Source: CADEED01 sp039931065 (GTDB lineage: Bacteria > Pseudomonadota > Gammaproteobacteria > Steroidobacterales > Steroidobacteraceae). Taken from it: a stretch of DNA of 64,000 nucleotides. The translations under genes and the position numbers were made by a program. The stretch covers positions 1-64,000 of the forward strand of contig JBDTSP010000012.1 of assembly GCA_039931065.1 (NCBI GenBank), in the 5' to 3' direction. Positions within the stretch are counted from its first letter, which is position 1; every line of letters begins with the position of its first letter. This document shows, piece by piece, positions 8,976 through 17,554 of this stretch. The notes below the pieces were generated by a model that did not search any database, had not been told where the DNA came from, and worked only from the letters and a program-made list of their open reading frames with translations.

Positions 8976-10192
8976 GACTGCGGCGCGTGGGGAATGGAGC
9001 GGTCGTGCCAGCGCCGAGCGAAGAACCAGAACACCGATGCCAGCGAGGTGAACGCGAGCGAGGTCCAGGCGATCCATTCGAGTTTCGGCAGGACCAGTGG
9101 CGCGACGACGCCGAGAGTGCAGGCGGTGAGCACCAGCGCGACGAACGATTGCGCCGCGGCGGCGGTGCCGCGCGCAGCCGGGAACAGATCGAGCATGCGC
9201 AGGGTGAGCACCGGGAACGCGAACTGAGCGCCGATCGCGGCAAAGAAGAGAATTCCCTGCTGGAGGCCGCGCGGCGGATTGGCGAGCGCGAGATGCATGA
9301 GCACGCGGATCGCCGCAGCTGCGAACGTCAGCCCGAAGCCGAATCGCACCTGCTTCGCGAGATCCATGTGGCCCGCGACCCGCGTCGAGATGAGCGCGCC
9401 GGTGAGGATGCCGCCGATCACCGGCAGGAACAGTTGCCAGTAGGACGTTTCGCCCAGCTGCCAGTGGTGCTCGATGATCGCGGGCGCGGAACCGATGAAG
9501 CAGGCAAGCGAGGAGAAATTCACGGCGGCGGCGAGCGCCAGCATCAGGAATTCGGGATGTCGCAACACGGTCGCCGAGGTGGTCGCGAGGTTGCGTGCGT
9601 TGAACGGAATACGCGCCGCAACCGGATGTGTTTCCGGCAACCGCCACCAGGCCGAGAACGAAAAGACGATGCCGCAGATCACCATGACCGCGAACACGGC
9701 GCGCCATCCGTAGGCGACGTGCACCCAGCCGCCGATGACCGGCGCAACCGCGGGCGCGATGCTGAAGATCATCGTCGTCATGCTCATGAGGTGCTGCGCG
9801 CGCGGCCCCTCGTAGAGATCGCGGATCACGGCGCGGCCGATGACCACGCCGACGCCGGCGGTGGCGCCCTGCAGGATACGGGCGGCGATCAGCGCGTAAT
9901 AGTTAGGCGCGAGCATGCAGGCGATGGAACCGACGGTGTACAGGACCATGCCGCCGATCATCACCGGCCGGCGTCCGATCGCATCCGACAGTGGGCCGTG
10001 CACCAGCGAGGCGAACGCGAACGTCAACATGTACGCGGTGAGCACTTGCTGGAGCTGCCAGGCGTTGACGCCGAGCCCCCGCTCCATCGCGTGAAATGCC
10101 GGGAAAAACGTGTCGATGGAAAACGGGCTGACCATCGACAACCCGCCGAGTAACACGGCGAGCATCGCGTAACCGGGTAGTTTGTGTTGCAA
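8966..10192 (-). CDS. Bcr/CflA-type MFS drug:H+ exporter
   Basis: A 408-residue, 12-segment major facilitator of the DHA1 Bcr/CflA branch (TIGR00710-like). Evidence includes the N-terminal SPFSIDTFFPAF block with an Asp in helix 1, the motif-A loop GPLSDAIGRRPVMIGG, motif C in helix 5 (MIFSIAPAVAPVIGGW), and alternating hydrophobic spans throughout. Family members export drugs, sulfonamides or short peptides; the actual substrate here is unknown. The apparent first codon is TTG at 10192, with an ATG at residue 9 (10168) as an alternative. It sits 14 nt beyond the trpA stop on the same strand and so could be the last gene of the trp transcript, although exporter and pathway have no obvious link. 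Confidence 0.85.
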   Translation of the reverse strand: MQHKLPGYAMLAVLLGGLSMVSPFSIDTFFPAFHAMERGLGVNAWQLQQVLTAYMLTFAFASLVHGPLSDAIGRRPVMIGGMVLYTVGSIACMLAPNYYALIAARILQGATAGVGVVIGRAVIRDLYEGPRAQHLMSMTTMIFSIAPAVAPVIGGWVHVAYGWRAVFAVMVICGIVFSFSAWWRLPETHPVAARIPFNARNLATTSATVLRHPEFLMLALAAAVNFSSLACFIGSAPAIIEHHWQLGETSYWQLFLPVIGGILTGALISTRVAGHMDLAKQVRFGFGLTFAAAAIRVLMHLALANPPRGLQQGILFFAAIGAQFAFPVLTLRMLDLFPAARGTAAAAQSFVALVLTACTLGVVAPLVLPKLEWIAWTSLAFTSLASVFWFFARRWHDRSIPHAPQSQA

Positions 10193-10206
10193 GCGGTGGA
10201 GTTACC

Positions 10207-10986
10207 TTAGGCGCCGGGCCGCAGTGCCTGCAGGAACGCAGCGGCATCCTGCCCCCTTTCCAGCACTTCGACCAGCGCGGATCCGACGATGACGCCGGCC
10301 ACGTGACCCTTCAGTTGTTCTACCTGCTCACGGCTGCGGATGCCGAAGCCCGCACATACCGGCAGTTTCGCCGCGGCGCGCACGGCGTCGAGATACCGCG
10401 TCACTTCTCCCGGCACCGCCGCCGTGCGGCCGGTCGTCCCGGTCATCGTGACGGCGTAGACGAAGCCCTGCGTCGCGGCGCACAACTTGGCCAGGCGCGC
10501 GGGCGGGGTGACGGGCGTCACCATCTGGATGAGCGCGAGGCCATGCGCGTCGAGTGCCGTGCGGAAGTCCGCGCTCTCCTCGAGCGGCAGATCGGGAATG
10601 ATGAACCCGCACACACCCGCCCCGGCCGCGGCAGCGGCCAGCTCGGCGAAACCGAAGGCCAGCAGTGGATTCAGGTAACTCATCAGAACCAGCGGAGCGG
10701 CGGGCAATGAGCCTGCCGTTTGCATCGCGGTCAGCTCGCCTAACAACCAGCGCAGCGTGAAACCCTGGCGCAGCGCCTCGCGGCTCGATCGCTGGATGGT
10801 CATGCCGTCGGCCATCGGATCCGTGAACGGAACGCCGATCTCGACGACATCCGCCGCGTTGCCCACCTCGGCAAGGTGCGCGCGGAATTTTTCGCGGCTG
10901 GGAAACCCCGCGGTAATGAACGCCACGATCGCGGTCTGGCCTTTGGCGGCCAAAACGGCCGCGCTGATTTTTTCGCTGGGAGTCAT
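10207..10986 (-). CDS. trpA: Tryptophan synthase alpha subunit
   Basis: A 259-residue TIM barrel that cleaves indole-3-glycerol phosphate to indole and glyceraldehyde 3-phosphate; indole is channelled to TrpB. The catalytic residues are present: Glu49 in VVEIGVPFTDP and Asp60 in MADG, the same numbers as in the Salmonella enzyme. The phosphate-binding region is seen as TGTTGR and GFGIRSREQV. The ATG at 10986 overlaps the trpB stop as ATGA (10983-10986); a longer upstream extension is only trpB read in the wrong frame. It is the last gene of the trp operon. Confidence 0.97.
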   Translation of the reverse strand: MTPSEKISAAVLAAKGQTAIVAFITAGFPSREKFRAHLAEVGNAADVVEIGVPFTDPMADGMTIQRSSREALRQGFTLRWLLGELTAMQTAGSLPAAPLVLMSYLNPLLAFGFAELAAAAAGAGVCGFIIPDLPLEESADFRTALDAHGLALIQMVTPVTPPARLAKLCAATQGFVYAVTMTGTTGRTAAVPGEVTRYLDAVRAAAKLPVCAGFGIRSREQVEQLKGHVAGVIVGSALVEVLERGQDAAAFLQALRPGA

Positions 10987-12233
10987 GATTGTTTGGCTTC
11001 CGCTAGCACGGTGCGTTGCAGGGTGGGCATGTCTTTGTCGCCACGACCGGAAAGGCCGATCAGTATTTTCTTGCCGGGATGCAGCTTCGCCCAGCGCTTG
11101 GCGCCGGCGAACGCATGCGCGGATTCGATGGCGGGCAGGATGCCCTCGGCGCGGCAGCATTCCGTGAGCGCCTCGAGGGATTCATCGTCGGTGGCGGCTT
11201 CGTAACTCACGCGCCCCGCCCACAACAACAATGAATGCTCCGGGCCGACGCCGGGATAATCGAGACCGGCGGAAACAGAGTCGGTTTCCTGGATCTGCCC
11301 GTTTTCGTCCTGCAGCAACAGCGAATACGCGCCCTGCAATACGCCGGGCCTGCCGTACGCGAGGGTGGCGGCGTTCTGCCCCAGTCCCTTGCCCTTGCCA
11401 CCCGCTTCGATGCCGATGATCTCCACCGACTTGTCGCCGATGAACGGATGGAAAATGCCGATGGCGTTCGATCCGCCACCCACACACGCGATGACCGCAT
11501 CCGGCAAGCCGCCGGACTGCGCCAACATCTGCGCACGGGCTTCCTTGCCGATGACGGTCTGCAGCTCGCGCACCAAATACGGGTACGGGTGCGGGCCGAC
11601 GGCCGAACCGATGATGTAGAACGTGTCAGTCGGATTGCCGACCCAGTCGCGGAACGCCTCGTCGATGGCGGCGCGCAGTGTCTGGTCGCCGTTGGTCACG
11701 GGCACGACGGTCGCGCCTAACAACTTCATGCGGCCGACGTTGGGCGCCTGGCGCTCCATGTCCACCGCGCCCATGTAGACCGTGCACGGCAGGCCGATGC
11801 GCGCGCAGGCGGCGGCGCTCGCCACCCCATGTTGACCGGCACCGGTTTCCGCCACGATCCGCGTTGCGCCCAGGCGCTTGGCGAGCATTGCCTGCCCGAG
11901 CGCATTGTTGATCTTGTGCGCCCCGGTGTGCGCGAGGTCTTCGCGCTTGAGCCATACCTCCGCGCCCCAGGCCTGCGACAATTTGCCGGCGTAGGTGAGC
12001 GCAGTCGGGCGTCCGACCCAGCTCGACAACTCGCGCGCGAGCTCGGCCTGGAAGTCGGCGCGATGCAGGTGCTCCTTCATGCCGGCTTCGAGTTTCTCGA
12101 ATGCGGCGAACAGGGTTTCGGGCACGTATCGGCCGCCGAACGGGCCGAACCGGCCGCGCTCGTCGGGATACCTGCCTGCCAGCTCGTCGGCCAGTAGTTT
12201 GGCCGGGTCAAGCGATTTATCCATGGGCTTCAT
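10983..12233 (-). CDS. trpB: Tryptophan synthase beta subunit
   Basis: PLP-dependent enzyme that condenses indole with serine to make tryptophan, in complex with TrpA. It has 416 residues, slightly longer than usual at the N-terminus. The PLP lysine is Lys107 in HTGAHKINN, the phosphate-binding Gly/Ser loop is CVGGGSNAIG, and RFGPFGGRYVPETL opens the folded part. Start: ATG 12233 overlaps the trpF stop as ATGA (12230-12233); Met4 (12224) is an alternative. The 4-nt overlaps on both sides suggest tight translational coupling. Confidence 0.97.
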   Translation of the reverse strand: MKPMDKSLDPAKLLADELAGRYPDERGRFGPFGGRYVPETLFAAFEKLEAGMKEHLHRADFQAELARELSSWVGRPTALTYAGKLSQAWGAEVWLKREDLAHTGAHKINNALGQAMLAKRLGATRIVAETGAGQHGVASAAACARIGLPCTVYMGAVDMERQAPNVGRMKLLGATVVPVTNGDQTLRAAIDEAFRDWVGNPTDTFYIIGSAVGPHPYPYLVRELQTVIGKEARAQMLAQSGGLPDAVIACVGGGSNAIGIFHPFIGDKSVEIIGIEAGGKGKGLGQNAATLAYGRPGVLQGAYSLLLQDENGQIQETDSVSAGLDYPGVGPEHSLLLWAGRVSYEAATDDESLEALTECCRAEGILPAIESAHAFAGAKRWAKLHPGKKILIGLSGRGDKDMPTLQRTVLAEAKQS

Positions 12234-12835
12234 TTATTCAACTCCAGCGCCGCCATACGTGCGGCGGCCACGAACTGTTCAATTTTGTTGGTGTCTTTGA
12301 TGCCGGGCTCGGCCTCGACGCCGCTCGACACGTCCACGCCATAAGGGCGCACGTGACGAATCGCAGCGGCGACGTTGAGCGGATCGAGGCCTCCGGCCAG
12401 GATGACTTCGACGTGCCGCGCGAGATCGGCGGCCATGTCCCAGTCGGTCGTCTGCCCACTGCCGCTCAGCGGCCCTTCGAACAACACCCGGCGCGGCATG
12501 GCACAGGTTGCGTGTGGCCCCGGTCGCATCACCGGCAACACACTCAAGCTCTGCGGCAGGTTCAGCGCATCGATGTCGTCGATATCCGTCTGCAGGATGT
12601 CGGGCTTGAAGTCGCGCAGGATCTCATCGACTTCAGCGCGCGTGGGATGGCGGGTCACCGCGACGCAGGCCAGCTTGTGGCGGGCGGATGCCGCGAGTTC
12701 ATTCGCGCGCGCCGTCGTCAGGCGGCGCACCGACGGCGCGAACACGAACCCGATGGCGTTCACTTCGCAGGCCAATGCCGCCGCAACCGCGGCTGGCGTC
12801 GTCATTCCGCACAGCTTGATGAACGGCGGCCTCAT
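12230..12835 (-). CDS. trpF: Phosphoribosylanthranilate isomerase
   Basis: Third enzyme of tryptophan synthesis, isomerising N-(5-phosphoribosyl)anthranilate to the carboxyphenylamino-deoxyribulose phosphate. 201 residues, a (beta/alpha)8 barrel. The N-terminal KLCGMT motif supplies the catalytic Cys9; the usual second catalytic Asp is seen in LQTDID, and phosphate-binding is indicated by ILAGGLDPLNV and VDVSSGVEAEPGIKD. It is a separate gene rather than a TrpC-TrpF fusion. It overlaps trpC (ATGA, 12832-12835) and trpB (ATGA, 12230-12233). Confidence 0.96.
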   Translation of the reverse strand: MRPPFIKLCGMTTPAAVAAALACEVNAIGFVFAPSVRRLTTARANELAASARHKLACVAVTRHPTRAEVDEILRDFKPDILQTDIDDIDALNLPQSLSVLPVMRPGPHATCAMPRRVLFEGPLSGSGQTTDWDMAADLARHVEVILAGGLDPLNVAAAIRHVRPYGVDVSSGVEAEPGIKDTNKIEQFVAAARMAALELNK

Positions 12836-13689
12836 GCGCGTCCCGCCACCAACGAAGCTCGCGCGGCCACCATCGCGCGCGCCTCAGCGAGCATGGCGCG
12901 CGTCAACGCGTCGGGGTCCGGCGCGGACATAAGGGCGCTGCCGACGAGCGCGAGGTCGTAACCATTCGCGGCGGCGCGCGCGGCATCGGCCGCGGTCGCG
13001 ACACCGCTCTCGGCGACGCGCCGAACCGTGGTGGGTAGTGAGGCGGACAGGGCATCGAGCCTGCCGGGGACCACCTTGAGCGTGGCGAGATCGCGCGAGT
13101 TGACGCCGACCATCAACAAATCGGCATGGCGGCGGCGCGCATCCACCAGCGCGTGCGCCAATTCGATGTCCGGCGCGTCGAAGGCTTCGAGCAGCACGAA
13201 CATGTCGAGCTCGAGCGCGGTGTCGATCAGTTGCTCGAGTTCCACGCGCGGCAACATGCGCAGGATGGCGAGCACACCACCGGCACCCGCAACCCGGCCT
13301 TCGAGCACCTGGTAGCCGTCGACGAGAAAATCCTTGCGCATCGCGGGCACGTCGAGGGCGGCCAACGCCTGCGCGCCGTCGGCGAGATCGCCGAGCGAAC
13401 CATCGAAGCGGCTCGGCTCGGTGAGAATGGAGACCGCGGCGGCGCCGGCACGCGCGTACGCCGCGACTCGTGCGCCGATATTTTCCTCGGCGGCGGACTT
13501 CAGCAGGCCGACGGCCGGTGAACGCAGTTTCACTTCGGCGATGAGGTCGAACGCGCCCAGCTTGAGCCTGGGCGTCGACGGCAGGTCCGCGATACGCGCG
13601 CGCAGCTCGCGCGCCGGCAGTTCGCGTTGCGCGGCGTGGGAGCGTGCGCGGCTCGACTCGGCCATTCCCGACAGGAAATCTCCGCTCAC
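12832..13689 (-). CDS. trpC: Indole-3-glycerol phosphate synthase
   Basis: Closes the indole ring to give indole-3-glycerol phosphate. 285 residues with the IGPS markers: LIAEVKLRSPAVG (catalytic Lys of the EVK(K/R)xSP motif), SILTEPSRFDGSLGDL, MRKDFLVDGYQV (catalytic Lys in RKDF), VGVNSRDLATLKV and AESGVATAADA. The start codon is GTG at 13689, forming a GTGA overlap with the trpD stop (13686-13689). The N-terminus is somewhat rich in Arg/Ala, as in other high-GC versions. Nothing is missing. Confidence 0.96.
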   Translation of the reverse strand: MSGDFLSGMAESSRARSHAAQRELPARELRARIADLPSTPRLKLGAFDLIAEVKLRSPAVGLLKSAAEENIGARVAAYARAGAAAVSILTEPSRFDGSLGDLADGAQALAALDVPAMRKDFLVDGYQVLEGRVAGAGGVLAILRMLPRVELEQLIDTALELDMFVLLEAFDAPDIELAHALVDARRRHADLLMVGVNSRDLATLKVVPGRLDALSASLPTTVRRVAESGVATAADAARAAANGYDLALVGSALMSAPDPDALTRAMLAEARAMVAARASLVAGRA

Positions 13690-14714
13690 AGGCCGGCCCC
13701 GTTGCCGAACGCAGCCAGCGCGTCCAGCGTCTTGCGCGCGGCGCCGCTGTCAATGGCGTCGCGCGCCAACGCGACGCCGTCCCGCGGATCGTCGACGCGT
13801 CCGACGATCTCGAGCGCCAGCGACGTGCCTAACAACAACGCGTCGCGATGCGGGCCGCGATCGGAACCGTCGAGCACCGCGCGCAGGGCGCGGGCATTCG
13901 ACGCCGCGTCGCCGCCGGCCAGATCGCGCGCGCCACACAGGTCGAGACCGTAGTCCGAAGGACTGCGAATCGAGGCCTTCACTTCACCGGGCCGGACGTC
14001 GAGCACGGTGAACGGACCCATTGGGGTCGGCTCGTCCCAGCCTTCGGCGCCATGAACCACGAACGCGCGCTCGATGGGCAGGCCGGCCAGCGCGTCGGCC
14101 ATCAACTGCGCGGTGGGCAGGTTGAACGCGCCGGTGAGCTGGAACAGCGGCGCCGCGGGGTTGGTCAGCGGTCCCAGGATGTTGAACACGGTGCGCACAC
14201 CCAGCGCCTGGCGGATCGGGCCGATGGCCTTCATGGCCGGGTGGTAGTGAGGCGCGAACAGGAACGTGAATCTGGTGGCGGCGAGACAGGCGCCGGCGGC
14301 CGCCTCGTCCAGTGGCATTTTGAGGCCGAGTTGTTCGAGCACGTCGGCGCTGCCGGACTTGCTCGAGACGGAACGATTGCCGTGTTTGACGACGTCCACG
14401 CCGCAGGCGGCCGTCAACAGCGCCGCGCCGGTAGATAGGTTGAAGCTGCCCGAAGCGTCGCCGCCGGTGCCGACGATGTCGATGGCGCGCGGCGCGGTCC
14501 GGATCGCGGGCTTTCGGGCCAGCGCGCGCATGCCGCGCGCGAAGCCTCGCAACTCATCCGCGGTTACACCCTTGGCCCGCAACGCGGCCAACAATGCGCC
14601 GGCGAGCGGCGGCGGCGTATCCGCGGCGATCAATGCGCGCAGCAATTCACCCGCCGCGGCCTCGTCGAGGTTCTTGCCCGACAGCAGGTGCTCGAGCGTC
14701 TCGCGCAAAATCAC
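13686..14714 (-). CDS. trpD: Anthranilate phosphoribosyltransferase
   Basis: Transfers phosphoribosyl from PRPP to anthranilate. 342 residues, stand-alone (not fused to TrpG). The PRPP-binding glycine loop is DIVGTGGDASGSFNLSTG and the KHGNRSVSSKSGSADVLEQLG block is intact, as is the late RTVFNILGPLTNPA signature. The start is GTG at 14714, overlapping the trpG stop as GTGA (14711-14714); the downstream trpC start overlaps its own stop in the same way. Confidence 0.97.
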   Translation of the reverse strand: MILRETLEHLLSGKNLDEAAAGELLRALIAADTPPPLAGALLAALRAKGVTADELRGFARGMRALARKPAIRTAPRAIDIVGTGGDASGSFNLSTGAALLTAACGVDVVKHGNRSVSSKSGSADVLEQLGLKMPLDEAAAGACLAATRFTFLFAPHYHPAMKAIGPIRQALGVRTVFNILGPLTNPAAPLFQLTGAFNLPTAQLMADALAGLPIERAFVVHGAEGWDEPTPMGPFTVLDVRPGEVKASIRSPSDYGLDLCGARDLAGGDAASNARALRAVLDGSDRGPHRDALLLGTSLALEIVGRVDDPRDGVALARDAIDSGAARKTLDALAAFGNGAGL

Positions 14715-15298
14715 TGCCGGCCCCCGGTCATCTTGAGGAAGTTGCCGATCAGCGCCGGACCGTCGGGCGTCAAGACGCTTTCCGGATGGAACTGCACGCC
14801 TTCCACTTTGAGCTCGCGATGGCGCACACCCATGATTTCGCCTTCCGGAGTGCGCGCGGTCACTTCGAGGTCCGCGGGCAACGAATCGGGCCTGGCGATC
14901 AGCGAGTGATAACGGCCGACCTCGGCCGGTTGCGGCAGGCCGGTGAACAGACCCTTGCCATCGTGTGTCACCGGTGAGGTCTTGCCGTGCATCAGCCGGC
15001 CGGCTCTAACCACCTTGCCGCCGAAGACTTCGACGATGGATTGGTGGCCGAGACACACGCCGAACACCGGCACGGCGCCCGCGAACGCGCGGATCATGTC
15101 CATGCTGACCCCGGCGTCATACGGCGTGCCGGGTCCGGGCGAAATGCACAGGTGTGTCGGCGCGGCGGCCCTCGCCTGCTCCACCGTGATTTCATCGTTG
15201 CGGCGTACGTCGACTTCCGCGCCGAGAATCATGAACGCCTGCACCAGGTTGTAGGTGAAGGAGTCGTAGTTGTCGATCAACAGCAGACGGACACTCAT
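14711..15298 (-). CDS. trpG: Anthranilate synthase component II (glutamine amidotransferase)
   Basis: Class I glutamine amidotransferase supplying ammonia to TrpE. 195 residues; the catalytic triad is visible as Cys82 in FGVCLGHQ and His170/Glu172 in VQFHPES, with the oxyanion loop at ISPGPGTP. It may also serve aminodeoxychorismate synthase for folate, as many TrpG/PabA proteins do; no pabB is in the window. The ATG overlaps the trpE stop by 4 nt (15295-15298). Confidence 0.95.
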   Translation of the reverse strand: MSVRLLLIDNYDSFTYNLVQAFMILGAEVDVRRNDEITVEQARAAAPTHLCISPGPGTPYDAGVSMDMIRAFAGAVPVFGVCLGHQSIVEVFGGKVVRAGRLMHGKTSPVTHDGKGLFTGLPQPAEVGRYHSLIARPDSLPADLEVTARTPEGEIMGVRHRELKVEGVQFHPESVLTPDGPALIGNFLKMTGGRQ

Positions 15299-16698
15299 AA
15301 GCCTTCCGCCGCGAGTTTCAGCGCGCGTGCCATGGCGCCGCTCTTGGCGAGCACTTCTTCGTACTCGGTGGCGGGCACGCTGTCGGCGACGACACCCGCG
15401 CCGGCCTGGTAGCTGTATTCGTCGCCACGAAACACCAGCGTGCGAATCGTGATGGCCTGGTCCATGTCGCCGCGCGCGCCGAAATAGCCGACGGTTCCGC
15501 CGTACAGGCCGCGACGTACCGGTTCGAGTTCGTCGATGATTTCCATGGCGCGTACCTTCGGAGCACCGACCAGTGTGCCGGCGGGAAAGGTTGCCGCGAA
15601 CAGATCGAACGCGTCTCGACCCTGCGCGAGCTGGCCCTTCACGCCGCTGACTATGTGCATGACGTGGCTGTAACGCTCGATGACGCGGAACGGGTCCACG
15701 TGCACCGTGCCCGCACGGGCGACGCGGCCCAGATCGTTGCGCGCCAGGTCCACCAACATCACGTGTTCGGCGTTTTCCTTCACGTCCGCCAGCAAGTCGA
15801 TCTCGTGTTGCGTATCGGCGGCGGGATCGTCGGCGCGCGGGCGTGTCCCCGCGATCGGCCGAAGTTGCGCCTCGCCGCGGGCATTGACCTTGACCAAAGC
15901 CTCGGGCGAGGACCCGACCACGGTCACGTCGCCCAGTTTGCAGTAGTACATGTAGGGAGAGGGGTTGATGAGCCGCAGCGCGCGGTACGCCTCGAACGGG
16001 TCGAGCGAATGCCGGCCGGCAAAGCGCGATGACAGCACAAGCTGGTAGACGTCACCGGCGGCGATGTATTCCTGGGTGCGTTTGACCCCGGCGATGTATT
16101 CGTCGCGCGACAATGAACCCATCGCCGGCGAATAACGCTCCGCCGAACCCGCGCCCGGGATCGTGTAGTTAGTAATACCGCCGCGCAGCGCACGGATGAC
16201 TTCGCGGCGCAGCGCCTGGCGCTCCACTTCACTGCCGGCATGCAACAACGCGATGCCGCGTGTCAGGTGGTCGAACACCAGCATGGATTCGGGCGCGACA
16301 TAGTGCAGATCCGGCACCGGGTTGTCCGCGCGCGCGTTCGATGGCAGGCGTTCGAAGTAACGCACCACGTCGTACGAGGAATACCCGACCAGGCCGCCGG
16401 CCAGCGGCACACCGGCCATCTCCGGAAGGGGCCGCGGCGCGGCGCTGAGCGCCTTGCGCAGAGCGTCTAGCAACTCGGCCTTTGACGACGGGCGCGGCAA
16501 CAGGGCGCTGCCGACCTGCAATCCGGTCGCATCGAGTTTGACCTCGAGGCCGCTGCCGAGCCCGATGAACGAATAACGCGCGAGTCGCTCGCCGCCCTCC
16601 ACGCTTTCCAGCAGGAAGCGTGGGTTGAAGGCACCGAGTTTGGCGAACGCCGACACCGGGGTGTCGAGGTCGCCGGCGATGTCAAAGGGCGGTTTCAC
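15295..16698 (-). CDS. trpE: Anthranilate synthase component I
   Basis: Chorismate-using subunit of anthranilate synthase. 467 residues. The C-terminal chorismate-binding domain shows the usual blocks: QLVLSSRFAG, PSPYMYYCKLGDVTVVGSSPE, RPIAGTRPR, ENAEHVMLVDLARNDLGR, FPAGTLVGAPKVRAMEIIDELE and YQAGAGVVADSVP. The N-terminal FLLESVEGG contains the LLES element that binds feedback tryptophan, so allosteric inhibition is expected. The start is GTG at 16698, preceded by GGAG at a good distance. It is the first structural gene of the operon, located 32 nt after the attenuator hairpin. I call TrpE rather than PabB because of the LLES element and trp context. Confidence 0.95.
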   Translation of the reverse strand: MKPPFDIAGDLDTPVSAFAKLGAFNPRFLLESVEGGERLARYSFIGLGSGLEVKLDATGLQVGSALLPRPSSKAELLDALRKALSAAPRPLPEMAGVPLAGGLVGYSSYDVVRYFERLPSNARADNPVPDLHYVAPESMLVFDHLTRGIALLHAGSEVERQALRREVIRALRGGITNYTIPGAGSAERYSPAMGSLSRDEYIAGVKRTQEYIAAGDVYQLVLSSRFAGRHSLDPFEAYRALRLINPSPYMYYCKLGDVTVVGSSPEALVKVNARGEAQLRPIAGTRPRADDPAADTQHEIDLLADVKENAEHVMLVDLARNDLGRVARAGTVHVDPFRVIERYSHVMHIVSGVKGQLAQGRDAFDLFAATFPAGTLVGAPKVRAMEIIDELEPVRRGLYGGTVGYFGARGDMDQAITIRTLVFRGDEYSYQAGAGVVADSVPATEYEEVLAKSGAMARALKLAAEGL

Positions 16699-16730
16699 CG
16701 CTGTTTCTCCATTTCTTTTCGTGCAGACAA

Positions 16731-16766
16731 CAAAAAACCCATCTCAGGCATTACCGGAGATGGGTT
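16731..16766 (-). terminator. trp operon attenuator (intrinsic terminator)
   Basis: Read on the minus strand, a perfect 10-bp stem (arms 16757-16766 and 16736-16745; AACCCATCTC / GAGATGGGTT) with an 11-nt loop is followed directly by a run of six T residues. It lies between the leader peptide stop (16820) and the trpE start (16698), the position of the terminator in ribosome-mediated trp attenuation. The antiterminator pairing was not computed. Confidence 0.9.
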
Positions 16767-16819
16767 CTTTTGAAAGACGTTCTGATCAGGTCAGACGCGT
16801 AAACAACTGGGCCCACTCC

Positions 16820-16867
16820 TTATTGGAGGCGCCACCACCAGACATTGCTGAGCGTGTTCACGTTCAT
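16820..16867 (-). CDS. trpL: trp operon leader peptide
   Basis: A 15-codon reading frame, MNVNTLSNVWWWRLQ followed by TAA, with three consecutive TGG (Trp) codons at positions 10-12. It lies about 55 nt upstream of a strong terminator hairpin and about 120 nt upstream of trpE. This is the standard arrangement for ribosome stalling at Trp codons when charged tRNA-Trp is scarce, which would let the antiterminator form. I see no good Shine-Dalgarno sequence before the ATG at 16867, so it may be leaderless or weakly translated. The overlapping frame starting at 16848 has only one Trp codon and was discarded. Confidence 0.9.
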   Translation of the reverse strand: MNVNTLSNVWWWRLQ

Positions 16868-16928
16868 CGGGCGGCGAGTATCGCCGTGCGTTCGAGGTGG
16901 CGTCAAGGCTTGGCCGTTCTTCCCGGTC

Positions 16929-17480
16929 TCACTTCCTGGGCTTCGCACACTTCTGTCCGATCTCTTCGACCATGTCGCGGCCGAATTGCAGGGCGGCGGG
17001 CGATTCGGTCATCTGTTTCCCGGCGATCTTGCGTCCCAGGTCCGAACTGGCGTAAGCGGAAATGGCATCCCGATCTTCCGGCGATATGTCTTCCACGCCC
17101 GCTATCTTGGGCAGGCCAGACTCCTCACCCAACGAGGCACGCAGCCGGCGGAATGTCCCCTCCACGAATTTCACACCCGCCGACGACTGATAGAAGGTGA
17201 GCGCGGTTTCGATCTCGGAAGGCGTCAGGACCTGTTCGACCACGCGCGAAAACCGCGCCGTGAAATTCTTGTAGTCGACCCGTTTGAGGCAGCCTGCGCC
17301 GGCACCGGAGTAACTCTCGACGGCGTCACTGGCAAAGGCCCGTTTGGCCGCGCTCACGGCGAGCTCGTCCGAACGCATGGCGCGCACGAGAGTTTCCGCA
17401 CGGGAGGGCGATTCCGCGGGCGCGGCGCCCACCGTCGCGGCCAGGGACAACATCAGCAGCAAATACACGGTGGTTTTCAT
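16929..17480 (-). CDS. Exported DUF2059 family protein
   Basis: A 183-residue protein with a signal peptide (MKTTVYLLLMLSLAATVGAAPA, cleavage near residue 19-22). The mature part is helical and resembles DUF2059 proteins: paired helices around LTPSEIETALTFYQSSAGVKFVEG, the FYxSxxGxK pattern typical of the family. It contains two cysteines (in GAGCLKR and near the C-terminus, QKCAKPRK) that could form a periplasmic disulfide. Function unknown. The ATG at 17480 is chosen because it begins the signal peptide; a longer upstream frame is not signal-like. It is divergent from ridA with about 75 nt between. Confidence 0.7.
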   Translation of the reverse strand: MKTTVYLLLMLSLAATVGAAPAESPSRAETLVRAMRSDELAVSAAKRAFASDAVESYSGAGAGCLKRVDYKNFTARFSRVVEQVLTPSEIETALTFYQSSAGVKFVEGTFRRLRASLGEESGLPKIAGVEDISPEDRDAISAYASSDLGRKIAGKQMTESPAALQFGRDMVEEIGQKCAKPRK

Positions 17481-17554
17481 AGAGCGTCGCGGCGTGGAAA
17501 TAGTGGCAAACTCCGGGGCCGAAATATAACGCCCGCAACACACAGAGAGAAACA

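Noticed and set aside
8274..9707. 477-codon minus-strand frame overlapping the AraC and exporter genes
   Set aside because: Arg/Pro/Ala-rich shadow of the Bcr/CflA exporter in another frame; the exporter frame has clear MFS motifs.
16788..16848. Alternative trp leader frame starting MSGGGASN
   Set aside because: It reads the TGG triplet out of phase and has a single Trp codon; the WWW frame explains the attenuator far better.
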